A stretch of DNA of 64,000 nucleotides from Bettongia penicillata ogilbyi (GCA_023548195.1 JAJHZJ010000532.1:2615725-2679724), one strand, 5' to 3'. Shown: positions 47,186 through 58,875, counted from the stretch's first letter. A program made the numbers and translations. The notes: a model not told the origin generated them from the letters alone.

Positions 47186-47654
47186 TACATTAGGAAGGGA
47201 ATTTTCTCCCTGGGAGTTCCCTATATGAAAGAAATCTTTGGTCAAATCCTCCCCCAAATCCCTTAATTCATTAAAACACTGAAGTCACTAAACACGAAAA
47301 CAGATTTTAAATTTTTTTTTGAATTAGACTTCACCCATTTAAGCCCTCATTTCCAAAAGCTGCATGGCTTTTAGATTGTTTTGGAATTCTCCATTATGGC
47401 CCAGAAATCTCATCACTGGGGAAATATCATTCTGTAAGATCAAATCAGTCTTGGTACTCACCCATCAGTGCCCTCTGCCCTTCGGATTGGACCCTCTGAT
47501 TGGAAGATGGAAGCATGAACTTAACCTCCATTTGAGAGAGCCCAGGATAATCTCCTTATTTTTCACCAGTTATTCTGTGTTTGAATTGGACTTCATCATG
47601 CCCCTATGCCAGGTCCCTTCCCCCACCCACATCAAACCCTTTCAGCTTTTTTTT
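47186..47654. other. Intergenic, nothing firm
   Basis: Unclassified sequence, perhaps old L2 given the L2 tail that follows. Confidence 0.4.
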
Positions 47655-47810
47655 TTTGACTTGTGGTCTTCCCCCATTAGACTGTAAGCAAATTGAGAGC
47701 AGGGATTGAGGGTCTTTCTTTTTATTTGTATTTGTACCCTCAGCATTTAGCACATGATTGGCACATAGTAGGTGTCTTAAGTCAATGTTTACTGACAATT
47801 GACTAATGCA
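47655..47810 (+). repeat. L2 LINE 3' end
   Basis: 'cattagactgtaagcaaatt', 'gagagcagggattgagggtc' and 'tggcacatagtaggtgtctt' are diagnostic of the L2 tail. Confidence 0.8.
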
Positions 47811-47944
47811 AACCTTCTTGTGGCATAGAGATAAACCTGGCTTCTTAAGGCTTTGTCAGTGGAGCACAGACTAGGGCAGTTCTACCAAGCTGAAAAAACT
47901 TTGAGTCAACACCTGTGAAAAACTGCATAATTATTGTCTGAATC

Positions 47945-48135
47945 CCTGGGTCCCTTCAAGACTCAAGTGAAACACCTTTTAAATGAAGCCTTTCTTAATT
48001 CCCCAAGTGTGAGTGCCTTCCTTCCCTAAACCACCTTGTATTCATCTTATCCCTAGAGATTCCATTAGAAGATAATCTCCTGGAGGCAGGAACTGTTTAG
48101 TACAATGTCTGGCACATAGTGCTTAACAAATAGTG
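47945..48135 (+). repeat. L2 LINE 3' end, second copy
   Basis: 'tgaagcctttcttaattccc', 'ctcctggaggcaggaactgt' and 'tctggcacatagtgcttaac'. A second L2 tail right behind the first. Confidence 0.75.
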
Positions 48136-48149
48136 ATCAGCTGAGTTAA

Positions 48150-48445
48150 ATTTGAAGAGGTTCAGTGCTAGACTGGGCATACAGAGATGAATTTATGGCC
48201 AGGGTAACCCTTGAAGATCACCCCTCCAAGCTGTAGAGGGATATCACCAATGATGGCAAGGAAAGAAAGCACTGGATGGAATTATGGATCACCAAAGTAT
48301 TCAAATAAATTTAAAAAGTTGATACCATAACTAAAATTGCTTGCTCTATCAAATCCAAACTTAGTCTGGTATTTAGGCTCTTTTCTTTCAAATGATTTCA
48401 CCAAGAATTGGACATGACTGCAATGACTGAACAAAATGATAGATG
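48150..48445 (+). repeat. RTE-like LINE 3' fragment
   Basis: Ends 'agaattggacatgactgcaa' then 'tgactgaacaaaatgat', the same tail carried by MAR1-type SINEs but without the SINE head. Confidence 0.5.
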
Positions 48446-48459
48446 GGTAAGTAGGTAGA

Positions 48460-48700
48460 GCATTTATTAAATGCTTACTGTATGCTCCCTGATGTGGGAG
48501 TTAGGAATATAAAGACAAGTAAGCTAGAAAGTGCTTATTGTCAAGAATTTACATGCTAATAGTATAAGAAAACACCTAAAAGGGGACTGAAAGGCGATGG
48601 TGGGAGACATGTGAGTGGCAAAATATCTGAGTAAGACAAGGCCTATCGAAGTCCATGGAGACTCTTAGGATGTGACCTCGAAGTTCTGAACCACATAGAG
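48460..48700 (+). repeat. Family A 5' fragment
   Basis: 'attaaatgcttactgtatgc', 'gaatttacatgctaatagta' and 'tgggagacatgtgagtggca' resemble family A starts. Weak. Confidence 0.35.
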
Positions 48701-48789
48701 CTGAGTGAGGATTTGTTTTGTCCCCTAGATGCCTCTCATTACCCAGGTCCTGGAAACCTCTACAGCTAGAAGCCCCTGCAGGTATGATC

Positions 48790-48925
48790 CTAGATTTAGG
48801 AGGCCCCTTGGAGGGCCTCTATTCTACCCCTCTTATTTTCTAGAGGAGGAGACTGAGGTTCATAGTTTCCTAGAGACCACACAGGTAGAATTCTGGCAGA
48901 GCCAGATGGTGAACCCAGGTCTTGT
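48790..48925 (-). repeat. MIR, antisense
   Basis: 'tagaggaggagactgaggtt' and 'gagccagatggtgaacccag' in antisense order. Confidence 0.55.
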
Positions 48926-48944
48926 TTCTTTTTCCTTTTGGAAT

Positions 48945-49088
48945 TTTTTGGGGGATGGGCAGGGCAAAAGGGTTAAGGGACTTGCCCACAGTCACACAGC
49001 TAGTATTAAGAGTCTGAGGCTGGATTTTAACTTAGGTCCTGCTGATTCCAGGGCTGGCACTCTATCCACTGCATGATCAAGTTGCCCC
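48945..49088 (-). mobile_element. Marsupial tRNA-SINE, antisense
   Basis: 'ttaagggacttgcccacagt', 'cacacagctagtattaagag' and 'ctggcactctatccactgca' with the head 'gatcaagttgcccc' at the right. Less decayed than the adjacent MIR. Confidence 0.75.
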
Positions 49089-49655
49089 AAGATTCTCTGT
49101 TTCTGAAGCCTGTGTTTTCTCCACTGGGTCCTACCGCCTCCTCAACAATCTGGCAATCATAGCAGGTTCTCCATCTCAATGGAGAATCCATAAAAGAAAC
49201 TGAAACTCTCCTAGTAGTTCTGGCCCAGACACTGTGATCATTTCTGTTGTAGCCTTACCAGTGCCTGGCTCCATCTTTAGTCTTGCTCCGTCTCAGTGCA
49301 AAGTCAGAATTGTTTGTTGGGTTTTTTTCCCCGAGAAGTGAAAAAGAGGCTATGGCCCTTTACCAAATAATATAACTTCATCTTTCTGTTCCAAGCAGAC
49401 AGGAGAAAGCTTGAGACATTTATTTGGATGACTGGATTCTAGACATCTTGACTTGATGGTTCAATGCCTGTCCAAAGAGAGAAGTTTAACATTTGCTTTT
49501 AGTTGAAAGTAGGATCAAAACCACACTCGACATTCAGGGATATCAGGATCCCAGCAGCAAATCTCTCTCCACATTTCTTTTCTGAGGTTTAAGTACTTAT
49601 TTTTTATGTGATTCATAACTTCCTTAAGTCTGGACTTAGAAAGTTTCCCCTCTAG
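49089..49655. other. Intergenic, nothing recognised
   Basis: No feature identified. Confidence 0.5.
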
Positions 49656-49659
49656 GGAT

Positions 49660-50330
49660 GCCCATCAATTTGGTAATGGTTGAATAAGTGGTGGTATATG
49701 ATTGTTATAAGAATACTCTTATGCTATGAGAAATGATGAGGGGGATGGTTTCAGAAAACCCTGGGAAGACTTATATGACTTAATGCAAAGTGAAGTGAGC
49801 AGAACCAGGAGAACATTGTACACAGTAAAAGCAACATTGTAACAATGATCAGCTGTGATCTTAGCTTCTCTGAACAATACAATGATTCAATTCAGTTCCA
49901 ATGGACCCATGATGAAAGACGCTATCCACCTTCAGAGAGAGAGAACTGATGAACAGAGTGAGAACAGACTGAAGTTTATTGTTTCACTTTACTTTTCTTG
50001 CTTTTTTTTAGCAACATGCAAATATGAACATGTTTTGCATATCTGTATAACCTATATCAAATTGCTTGTTGTCTCAGGGAGGGGAGAATGGAGGGAAGGA
50101 GGAATTTGGTACTCAAAATAAAAAAATGAATATTAGAAATTATTTTTATAAGTGATTGTGTAATTGGGGAAAATATTTTTTTAAATTGTTTCGTATGACT
50201 TAATGGGTATAATGGGTATCATAGTGTTTGATTTCTCAATGGATAAGAAAGGGCTGGAGGGGAGAGAATTTGGAACACAAAATTTAAAAAATGAATGATT
50301 TAAAAAAAACACCTTTTCCCTCTATCTAAA
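49660..50330 (+). repeat. LINE-1 3' end, sense
   Basis: Clean marsupial L1 end: 'atgcccatcaatttggtaat', 'aatgcaaagtgaagtgagca', 'gaaccaggagaacattgtac', 'ataacctatatcaaattgct', and A-rich tail segments at 50118 and 50283. Same family as 40490-40860. Confidence 0.85.
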
Positions 50331-50612
50331 CTCAAGTAATTGCTAAATGCCACTGAAGGCAGGGGAAATGGTCGAAACAATGATGAATGGTTCTGCTTGA
50401 GCCTTTGATATGTTGTGGTTAGCTCAATGGCTGCTCTGTAGAGCTGGGGAGGAGGTGGTGCCTAAGTGGCAGCCAGAACTGGGCTCCTGCACTGAGTACA
50501 AGCTCTGCAATACTGTCTAGTCATCTGGGAACAGTTAAGCTTGACTATTATATGGGTCAATCAATACTGGTAACTACTGGTTAAGCACTCCTGCCACCGG
50601 CTTGGGTGCATG

Positions 50613-50840
50613 TAATTATGTGGCACAGTGGATAGAGTGCTTGCCCTGGAGTTAGAGGGGCCAGATTCAACCTCAGATACTTACTAGCTGTGTGACCTTG
50701 GTCAAGTCATTTAACCCTGTTTGCCTCAGTTTCCTCATCTGTCACATGAAGAATCCATGTCAAATTGAGAAGGAAATGGCAACCCACTGCAGTATGTCCA
50801 CCAAGAAAACTCTAAATGGAGTACAGAGAATCAGGCACAA
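50613..50840 (+). mobile_element. MAR1-type SINE, sense
   Basis: Head 'tgtggcacagtggatagagt', core 'gctgtgtgaccttggtcaag', 'cctcagtttcctcatctgtc', and a tail containing 'aaggaaatggcaacccactg'. Confidence 0.8.
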
Positions 50841-51234
50841 GTAATCAGCTAAATAAGAGCAATCATCTAAAGTCCAAATCACAGCAAAGCACAAGCAACT
50901 TCCAGCCAAACCCCATACTGTGAGGCAGCCGGTATTCAGCATAGGGGTAATCACCTCTTCAGCACTTGCTGCTTTGGGGCATTTGGACCTTCTTTCCTTC
51001 CTCCCTGATACATGGAGGTATCTGAACAATTTTTATTAATTAACTGAACATCTTCACCTGGTGTAAAGTGATCTGAGGTGAAGCTCTAGCCACTGAAGGT
51101 GATGGAGTTCATAGAAAGTCATTGCTCATACACTCCAGCCACAGATACATCCATTCCACAAGAACAAGGGATTAACAGGGCAGAGGATGAGACTTCTGTC
51201 ATTATCCCACTGGCTTTAGGTGATGACTTATACT
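50841..51234. other. Intergenic, nothing recognised
   Basis: No feature identified. Confidence 0.5.
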
Positions 51235-51550
51235 CAGAATGAGAATGTTAGCTGTAGAAGGGACCTGGCTGATCATCAATCCCAACCCCTTCATCTGACA
51301 GCTAAAGAACCAGTCCAAGGAAGGTTTAGGTGATTTTTTTTTCCCTTTGGTTTAGACTTGTGATTCCATTGGTGCATGGAAGTCCCAGTGATGAAACTCC
51401 CTCTGTCACTGAGGATGAGCAGCTTCTCTGTAACTTAAGCATCTCAGAGAGTGGGCCACTGATAGCTTCATTAACTTGCCCAGAGTCACACAGCCAGGAT
51501 ACATCAGAGGAAAAACTTGAACCAGGATCTTCCTGGCTCTAAGATCAGCT
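51235..51550 (-). repeat. MIR, antisense, interrupted
   Basis: Left part 'gaatgttagctgtagaaggg' and 'cttcatctgacagctaaaga'; right part 'taacttgcccagagtcacac' and 'gaaccaggatcttcctggct'. The middle (about 51330-51450) is unrelated sequence. Confidence 0.6.
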
Positions 51551-51764
51551 CCATATCCATCACCAACCTTATGGTGTTAAATGATGAGTCCCCGGCAAAT
51601 GGTCAGGTATTGACATGTCCAATACTAGAACTTGCAATGTGTCTGTAAAAGATTTTGTTGTTCTAGAGAACGGAAATGAGAAAAATCTTCCCTGAATTAT
51701 TTCTATCAGTGAATGTCACTGTTAAGAGAAGAACAAAGCATTAATATAGGATCCTAAGAGTTAC

Positions 51765-52130
51765 TTCTAGAAAGGACTTTAGAGATTGCCTAGTCTGGGG
51801 ATTTTTAACCTTTTTTGTGTCATAGACAACCTTTGGCAGTCTTGGGGATGTCAATGGCCCCCTTTTCAGAAATGTTTTTAAATGCCTAAAGCAAAGTACA
51901 TGGGAGTAGAGGAAACGAATTATTTTGAAAGTTATAAAATATCTTTAAAACCTGAAATAAGAATTTCTTACTTAGTCCAACCTCCCCTAGCCCCACAACC
52001 CAATTTTACTGATAGAGAAATTGAGGCCCAGAGAGAAGCGACTTACCTAAATTCATTGTAAGTTAATCAAGATTTCAACCCAAAGATTTTCTAACCCAAA
52101 TCCAGTGCTCTTTCCACCACACCATGCTGT
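51765..52130 (-). repeat. MIR, antisense, split by a hAT element
   Basis: Left part up to 51795 ('actttagagattgcctagtc'). The right part from 51978 resumes exactly where the MIR alignment stopped: 'caacctcccctagccccaca', then 'ttgaggcccagagagaagcg', ending 'gtgctctttccaccacacca'. Confidence 0.7.
51796..51969. mobile_element. hAT-like DNA transposon nested in a MIR
   Basis: 174 bases starting 'tggggatttttaaccttttt' and including 'gtgtcatagacaacctttgg' and 'aatgtttttaaatgcctaaa'. It is flanked by an imperfect 8-base repeat, 'gcctagtc' (51788-51795) and 'acttagtc' (51970-51977), matching the 8-bp target duplication of hAT transposons. Terminal inverted repeats are not obvious. Confidence 0.65.
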
Positions 52131-52467
52131 CTCCCCTATTACTACGTACCACTGACCAAGTCTGAAAAAGCAGGGAAAGTCATGACCAAACCTGTAGCAG
52201 CATTAGGAAAATACTGAAAAAATAGAGCAGCTCTCCCACTCAGCTGGTAGTCAGACTTTGGTGCGTAACAAACAACTGAAATACTGTTCTGTGAGAAATG
52301 CAGAAAAAGCTGCCACAAAGCCCATGCATTTTATTCTGTAGAACAGCAGAGTCTACTGGTAAGAATTTAATATAAATTTAAACAAAGGATGACGACTGAT
52401 GAAACGAGCCTGATACCTTAGCCTTTATTTCCCTCCCTAGGTTATTATCGGATAGCTTAATTACAGC
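52131..52467. other. Intergenic, nothing recognised
   Basis: No feature identified. Confidence 0.5.
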
Positions 52468-52752
52468 CCTTTTTAAACTTTGGGTGATGACCCCATAGGA
52501 GGTCACAAAAAATTTGGCAACAGTAAAAGGTCTCTTAATGCACAATGACAAAAATTAATTAAAAATCAAATGCATAATGAATCTGAGGTATTTCTGGCAG
52601 CACTTGCCCAAGTTGCACCTGCAGCTTCACTTGGTTCTGAACACAAAGCATGTCTACTTTGCACTGAGTGTGCCCTCACACCATGCAATGCCAACAAAAA
52701 AAAAAAAACATAAAGAGGGGTCCTGAGTGAAAAAGTTTAAGAAGCTCTGGTC
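52468..52752. mobile_element. hAT-like DNA transposon with inverted ends
   Basis: Left end 'ttttaaactttgggtgatga' plus 'cccc'; the reverse complement of the right end reads 'cttaaactttttcactcagg' plus 'acccct'. A (A)13 run lies inside at 52695. Non-autonomous. Confidence 0.6.
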
Positions 52753-52856
52753 TGGAAGCAGGGCTGAGGAAGGTGCTATGAGAATCAGATCCCAATGACA
52801 GGGAGAAGTTACAGTTCATCATGGCTAACAGAAGGTAGAAGAAACATCTGTTATTC

Positions 52857-52880
52857 AAACCCTAACCCTAAACCCTAATC
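52857..52880. repeat. Short telomere-like repeat
   Basis: Three CCCTAA-like units ('ccctaaccctaaaccctaa'). Far too short to be a telomere remnant of note. Confidence 0.6.
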
Positions 52881-53511
52881 TGGTGCTACTTTGTGTAGAG
52901 CTGAATAATTAATCTTGCATATTCTCAATAGTCAGAATCTCTAAATTACTGTACTCTATGATAATTGATATTTAGATAGATGCCTGAAATCCAACAGGGA
53001 AAGGTGAAGTTTAGGACGACCTCCCTTACCAAGGTGGCATACATGCGACTTTAGATTTCCACAAAGAGGTAAAGTGGAAAATCCTGATGGAATAAACCTC
53101 ATTTATCCAGATATTTCAAATGTCTAAATTGCCTTATTAAATGACAAAGAACACCACAGTATTCAGTGCCTGGAAGCTGATCAAGTCTGAATTTAACACG
53201 TTAGAATTCATTCTTTAAATGCCTTTCAATCACCTAGAATTTAGAAAGAACTTCTCTTGGACAGATGAGACAACAAAAAGCTGAAGAGATGAAGAAAGGA
53301 AGGGAGAAAAGAGGCAACTTAAGCTTTAACTCTTATTTTATGATTGAAACTGAATAAATTCCCTGGTGATTGAATGAATTAGCTCATGACCAAATCATTT
53401 GATTCTTCCCATCCTCTTATTAAATAAGAAGTTAAATAGCATTGAATTAAACCTGAGATCGATCAATCCCTCTACACAGCTATCATCTACCTGCCTAGCT
53501 AGCTGTCTACA

Positions 53512-53602
53512 TGTCAGTCTACCTATCTATCTACATCTCTCTCTCTCTCCATCTATCATCTACCTATCTGCCTACATGTCTGTCTGTCTATCTATCTACC
53601 AG
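53512..53602. repeat. (CTAT)n / (CT)n imperfect microsatellite
   Basis: About 90 bases of CTAT, CTGT and CT repeats. The small open frame over it is an artefact. Confidence 0.85.
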
Positions 53603-53653
53603 TATATAGATTCTAGCAGCACCTTCCTCAGCACTGCTTCTAATCTATTCAAT

Positions 53654-53968
53654 GGGGCAGCTGGGTGGTGCAGTGGATAGAGCATCAGTGCAGGAATCAG
53701 GAGGACCTGAGTTCAAATCTCACCTCAAACACCTGACACTCACTAGCTGTGTGACCTTAGGCGAGTCACTTAACCCCAATTGCCTCATCCTGGGTCATCT
53801 CCAGTCATCCTGATGAATATCTGGTCACTGGATTCAGATGGCTCTGGAGGAGAAATGAGTTTGGTGACCTGCACAGCCCTCCCTCACTCAAAACAAGGTC
53901 AAGTGCAAGTCATGTCATTATTTCTCTGATGGCATGGTTTTCTTCGGCAACAAAGCACGAACACACAG
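53654..53968 (+). mobile_element. WSINE-like tRNA/RTE SINE, copy 2
   Basis: Complete 315-base element. Head 'ggggcagctgggtggtgcag', core 'agctgtgtgaccttaggcga', RTE-like half from 'cctcatcctgggtcatctcc' to 'cttcggcaacaaagcacgaa'. Clear target duplication: 'aatctattcaat' at 53642-53653 and 'aatctatccaat' at 53969-53980 (11 of 12 match). Differs from copy 1 by scattered substitutions and lacks its internal duplication. Confidence 0.92.
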
Positions 53969-53980
53969 AATCTATCCAAT

Positions 53981-55300
53981 GTAACCTAGGGAAGAAATGA
54001 AGGCTACTAGAAGAAAATACATACTCAAGCTTGTTTCATCAGTCATCATCCTTTGTTTAATTTTATATTCAATATTTATCAAAACTGAATGTGGATATGT
54101 CTGTTTATCTGCCTGCCTGTGTATCTATCCATCTCTACCACCTGGCACCTTAATACCTGCATTTCGTGGGACAATATTTGTCCTCTAGGTGGTTACATTT
54201 GGGATCTTTCATGTCACAGATAATGTTAAGTTTAAGGTAATATTCAAAGGGTCACTAAATTATTGCAACACAATCATGCAGAAAAATGAGCCAATGGGAA
54301 TTATTCAGATTGGTTATTCCCATGTCCACTTTGTGTACTATGTGCAGTCAGTTTATATTCCCAGTCATATACCCTTCCGCTACCCTCCTTGGCTCAATCA
54401 ACATACTCCGGCTACTTAATTGTGCTTCTTAGCTGGTGTCTGCCCAAAGAAAGAAAACTAATTTTAGTCTAAGTAAAACATAATGAGGAAGCTAACCCTG
54501 CTAGTTAGGGGTGGGGAGGAATAATATGTTGTTGTCCAAAATCAAAAAGAGGATTTCTGGAATTTTCGGCTGTGTGTTATACGTACTATGGATAATTGGC
54601 ACTCTGTCCACCTCTGGATGTGGGCCAACCTGAAAAATATTAAAGGCCATTAAAAAGATAACTGAAATAAATGCACATACTTTGGACAAAGTCTATTATC
54701 AAGGCAAATATGAAATCACCCATACTAGCAATAAACACAGTTGAAAAGCACATAACACACATTAGAAAGTAACTGAGACATTCAGATTTGGGGGCTTCGG
54801 TAAATTACAAAACATGGGAAGGGGGGTTCTCCATCTCACTTGAGCAGAAGCTGCTTTACTCCTCACTGCCTGAAGGCAGAGCCAACAAGGGCTTTTGACC
54901 TTTGAAGCTCAAGGACTGTCTGACACGGGGGCGTCCCAATCCCAGGTAGAGGTTACATGGGAAACATGCCCAAAAAACTGATTTGTAGAGGTCACACTAG
55001 TAAAGTGATAGTTAAGAGTTTCTATGGCTTTGTGTTTCTATCCCCCTTAAAACAGGTAACATCTATTTGACTCTGAAAGACTTTCTGTAGGCTCTGTAGG
55101 CTTTCTGTAGCATAGGATAAAAGTCTGCATAGCAAAAATCTTCAGTATTTTGCCTCCAATTTCATGGACTCTCATTTGTGAACTTCTAGGTAGATGATAT
55201 CACGCACTCTCAAAATACATGAGTTTGACCCATTTCAATACAATTTTGGAAGAAAGGGTGGTTATACATCTTGAAAGTTCACCCCCATTTAAACAATAAC
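53981..55300. other. Intergenic, nothing recognised
   Basis: No mobile element or gene that I can support over about 1.3 kb. Confidence 0.5.
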
Positions 55301-55310
55301 GATAGAATAG

Positions 55311-55465
55311 ATAGGTGGCCCCAGCCGATGGATAGATCACTGGCCCCGGAGTCAGGAAGATCTGAGTTCAAATCCAGCCTCAGACACTTACTAGCTGTGT
55401 GACCTTGGGCAAGTCACTAATCCCTATTGCCTCCCCCCCCAAAAAAAAACACAAACAAGGAAAGA
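55311..55465 (+). mobile_element. tRNA-SINE with C/A-rich tail, sense
   Basis: Head 'aggtggccccagccgatgga', 'tgagttcaaatccagcctca', core 'agctgtgtgaccttgggcaa', ending in a C-run followed by an A-run at 55433-55449. A shorter relative of the WSINE elements without the RTE-like half. Confidence 0.85.
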
Positions 55466-55664
55466 GAAACAATACTAGGAGTTTCCAACTAGCCCTAGTT
55501 ATCGTCTATCTGAAAGGCTCTAGGCAGTCAGTTTGGGGGCTGATCTAATAGTTTAGTGCAACCTGAAAAGCACCTGATCCTCATCTCCCTCAGGGATTCT
55601 GGGGCTAGGTGACATCAAAGCCCCACACAATAGCAGAAAACTTAAAACTTGTACTTACGGCTGA

Positions 55665-55860
55665 GTTAACATTTCCCATTTCCATAGCACTTTGCAGAGT
55701 GGTTTTTTCACTCAATAATTCTGTGAAGACAGTGTTAACATGATCCTCATTTTATAGATGAAATAAGCGAGGCCAAAAGAAGGTAAGTGATCTGCTTAAA
55801 GTCAAATAGTTATCACCTCAGAGGTAGAACTCAAATGCAATTCTTCTGACCTCCAATTGA
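55665..55860 (-). repeat. MIR, antisense
   Basis: 'ccatagcactttgcagagtg', 'atcctcattttatagatgaa' and 'cttctgacctccaattgatg' in antisense order. Confidence 0.7.
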
Positions 55861-56487
55861 TGACACTGAGATTCAGCTGACCTTTAGGGTTGGGAAATAA
55901 AGATAAGTAAGGGAGAGTAACTGATGCTTTTTCAATCCATCTGACAAATAATTATAAAGCATCTCTTGTGTGAAGTACTAGGCACTGGAATGTACAAGTA
56001 TGAAAAAGTGAGCATCCCTGACCTCATTATGTTCTTACTCTTGGACTTGAGTTTCACTATGGAATTGAGCAACAGGTTTGCCTTCCAGCTCCCAGAACCA
56101 CTCATTTTCTATTTTGTCACATTTTGCAAATTTGCAACTCTAAGGTTGTTTTTCATTACTTGAAGCCTCTAAGTTGAGGAATTTTCAGATTATAATATAT
56201 TAGATACGGTACAATATATATTTGAGAAGATTGCCTAGTAAAGTGTGATTTCCAACATAACATAATTTAACACTAGAATTCCTAGGTAAAAGGAGATTAG
56301 AGAAAGCAAAGCTTAGATGAAAATGTTACCCCAAGAAGAACAGAAATTTTTATTGTCCTTGAAGGCTGCCTTTATAGCCAGCGATGGACAAGGACTCCAT
56401 AGAACTGGAAAGGAGCTCAGAAACACTTTATAAAAAGTATACTTTGAGGGAAGTTTACCACCTCTATTGGTACAGAAAAGAAAGGCA
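55861..56487. other. Intergenic, nothing firm
   Basis: 55930-56040 may be the start of a family A element ('gtactaggcactggaatgta'); the rest is unclassified. Confidence 0.4.
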
Positions 56488-56646
56488 TCCTGCTGTAGTG
56501 AAGAGATCACTGAACCTGGAGGCAGAGGACCTAGTTCAAATCTTGACTCTGCTTACTTACTAGCTGTGTGTACTAGCTGTGTAGCAAGGTCTGTAAGTGT
56601 TCTAAGCCTTGTCCTTCTCACCTGGAAAATGAGGCTGGGTTGGATC
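56488..56646 (+). repeat. MIR, sense
   Basis: 'gaacctggaggcagaggacc', 'ttacttactagctgtgtgta' and 'acctggaaaatgaggctggg'; contains a short internal duplication of 'actagctgtgt'. Confidence 0.75.
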
Positions 56647-56647
56647 A

Positions 56648-56831
56648 AAGGTGTCAAATGAACTCACTGCCCAGGGCAGCAAAACTCCTGCACATGGCCC
56701 GAACCAGATTAAAACATAATCAGAAAATGTTCAACAAATTAAGAACACAACACAAATAATGATAATGTGCAATTTTCTAAGTCAATATGAAGCTCTAAGG
56801 CATATTTTTATTTCAGCTTGACACCACTGGA
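56648..56831. mobile_element. hAT-like DNA transposon, fairly complete
   Basis: Left end 'aggtgtcaaatgaactcact', right end 'cagcttgacaccactgg', giving inverted termini around 'ggtgtcaa'. Internal 'ccagattaaaacataatcag' matches the copy at 8043-8207. It sits directly at the end of a MIR. Confidence 0.65.
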
Positions 56832-57960
56832 CTGATGATCTCTCAAGGTCCTTTTCACCTCTAAACCTGCAGTCTTAGGATGACAGCTCCTTGACAACAC
56901 AAAAATGTCCAGAATGGCCCATGGCAATTCCTTTATCGTCAGGCTCAGCTTACGTTAGAGGATTTTCTCATGGAAAGTATATCTACAATTTCATTTTGGC
57001 AGTGAGAAAATGGTTTGCTTTACAGAAATTTGTCTTGAAGCTATATCTTTCTGACTATAAGTATTCCATAGTACAAATTATGAATAGAGGAGAAAAATCT
57101 CTATGTCTATGCATGTGTGTATATAGATGAATGGTTTCTAATAAATGGACAGGAAGAAAAAGTGATTAACTTGTCAGAAAAGTGTTTCTAAGCACATCAT
57201 TTCCTGTGACCACCTTGATTATGAATTAAGCATTTATTGGGGGCCCATTACCATGGTAACTAGATGGCATTACAAAGGAAAGCCATTACATGCAACCAAT
57301 AGAAATACAACTGACAAAAATAGGTCATAACTTCACAGAATGATTAGTCCATAGGATCAGCTATCTTACTCACAGCTTCCTAGGATTAGAGCTAGGACTG
57401 AGATCTTTATATCAAGTTATAATTTCAGATATTACGATAGGGTGTTTCCTGAAACTCTAGCTTATTAGCAACCTCTTAGACAGCCTTTCATTCCAAAATG
57501 TTCACATTTGAATGGATTTGATTGGAAAACACCACAAACAAAGAAGCTTTTGGAGGAATGTTATTCATGCTTTGATATGCATACAGGCAAAATGAAGGAC
57601 CTCATTCAAAAGCAGGTAGCACGAATAATGGTCCCTTTCTCCTTTGAGGGGCTCACCTAAACTATTTCTGCTTCTATCTGGAAAACAAGGGGCACAAGGC
57701 CAATAGGCACATACAAGAATGACACCTGGCCTCCATCCCAGTTAACACGTGTCCTCGGGGCATCTGCATTTCCTGACCAAAAGACACATTTTTGTCTTAG
57801 TAATGAAAACAGTATTAATCATGGATTTTATTATATCAAATAGATATTTGTCATGGAGAAGGTGATTTGTATAGCTGGATAAGAAATCACAAAATTCTCC
57901 CCTGTCATTTCAACACTTTTTTTTTTTTAGAATCTATGTGACCTCTATAAATGTCTTAAA
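56832..57960. other. Intergenic, nothing recognised
   Basis: About 1.1 kb without a repeat or gene signature that I can name. Confidence 0.5.
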
Positions 57961-58150
57961 GGCATAGAATTTTCCAAAACACTGAATTTAGAGGCAGAGG
58001 GCATGGTTTGGAATCCTTATTTTACTACTCACTACCCATGTGACCATGGGCAAAGCATTGGACCCTCTTTGTCCCTTGGTTTCTGCATTTGTAAAATGAG
58101 AATGTTAGTACTCAATGACTTCTAGGGTCCCTTCTAAACTCCAATACATA
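57961..58150 (+). repeat. MIR, sense
   Basis: 'acactgaatttagaggcaga', 'catgtgaccatgggcaaagc' and 'tttctgcatttgtaaaatga' in sense order. Confidence 0.75.
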
Positions 58151-58344
58151 AGAAAATGCTAGGATTGAATCTAATATTCAACTACAAGACAAATGCCCTG
58201 CTGAATTTTTCCAGTTCTACAAATGGGTTATTGAACGCAGTCAATGACTCATTCAGTCCCTCCCTGTCCCCCCAGGCTTCCCCCTCCCCATACTTTTAAA
58301 TAAACAGTTTCCAAAATAGTTTTTATAACATTTCATATATACAT

Positions 58345-58350
58345 TTTATT
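58345..58350 (-). terminator. HOMER1: Candidate distal poly(A) signal of HOMER1
   Basis: AATAAA on the - strand (TTTATT on +). The sequence around it lacks repeats on the upstream side. Downstream U/GU content is modest. Confidence 0.4.
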
Positions 58351-58659
58351 CTGAGAAATGCAACTTGCTAATAATAACAGTTAAGCCAGATTTCGAGTTG
58401 ATCTCTTTAAGAAATGGATCTGTGTACATCTTTGCTTCTTACCTTAAAAGTTCTCTTCTATAAAATTTCAATCATGTTTTCCACATGACAACAAATGTCA
58501 AACAGGAACAATGTCAAGTTGTCTCAGAGGCAAAGTTAACGTTACATGATGAAAAAATATTTATGGATCCATAGAAATCATTTGAAGTTATTTTTTTTTA
58601 AATGTATAATTAAATCTAAGGTTAAAAAAAAAAGGAACACCTAACATCCTGATATTGTG

Positions 58660-58875
58660 CTAGATTTGACTGAGACCAGACCACAGGTGGTTCCCTCTGT
58701 TCCAACTGGGCACCATAAGATCAGCAGAACAGGAGCTGAAAAGTCATGTCTTACTCCGCCTCCATGATCTTGGCATGCAGTGAACTGGCCCCTTAGAGCT
58801 CTAACTTCCTCAGCTGTAAATGGAGGGGGCAGACGAGGTCTAAGGTTCCTTCCGGGTCTAACATTCAATATTTCG
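58660..58875 (+). repeat. MIR-like SINE, sense
   Basis: 'cctcagctgtaaatggaggg' and 'aggttccttccgggtctaac' mark the MIR tail; the head is weak. It is antisense to the presumed HOMER1 UTR. Confidence 0.55.

Noticed and set aside
52857..52880. Interstitial telomere repeat as a fusion scar.
   Set aside because: Only three imperfect units; expected by chance or slippage.
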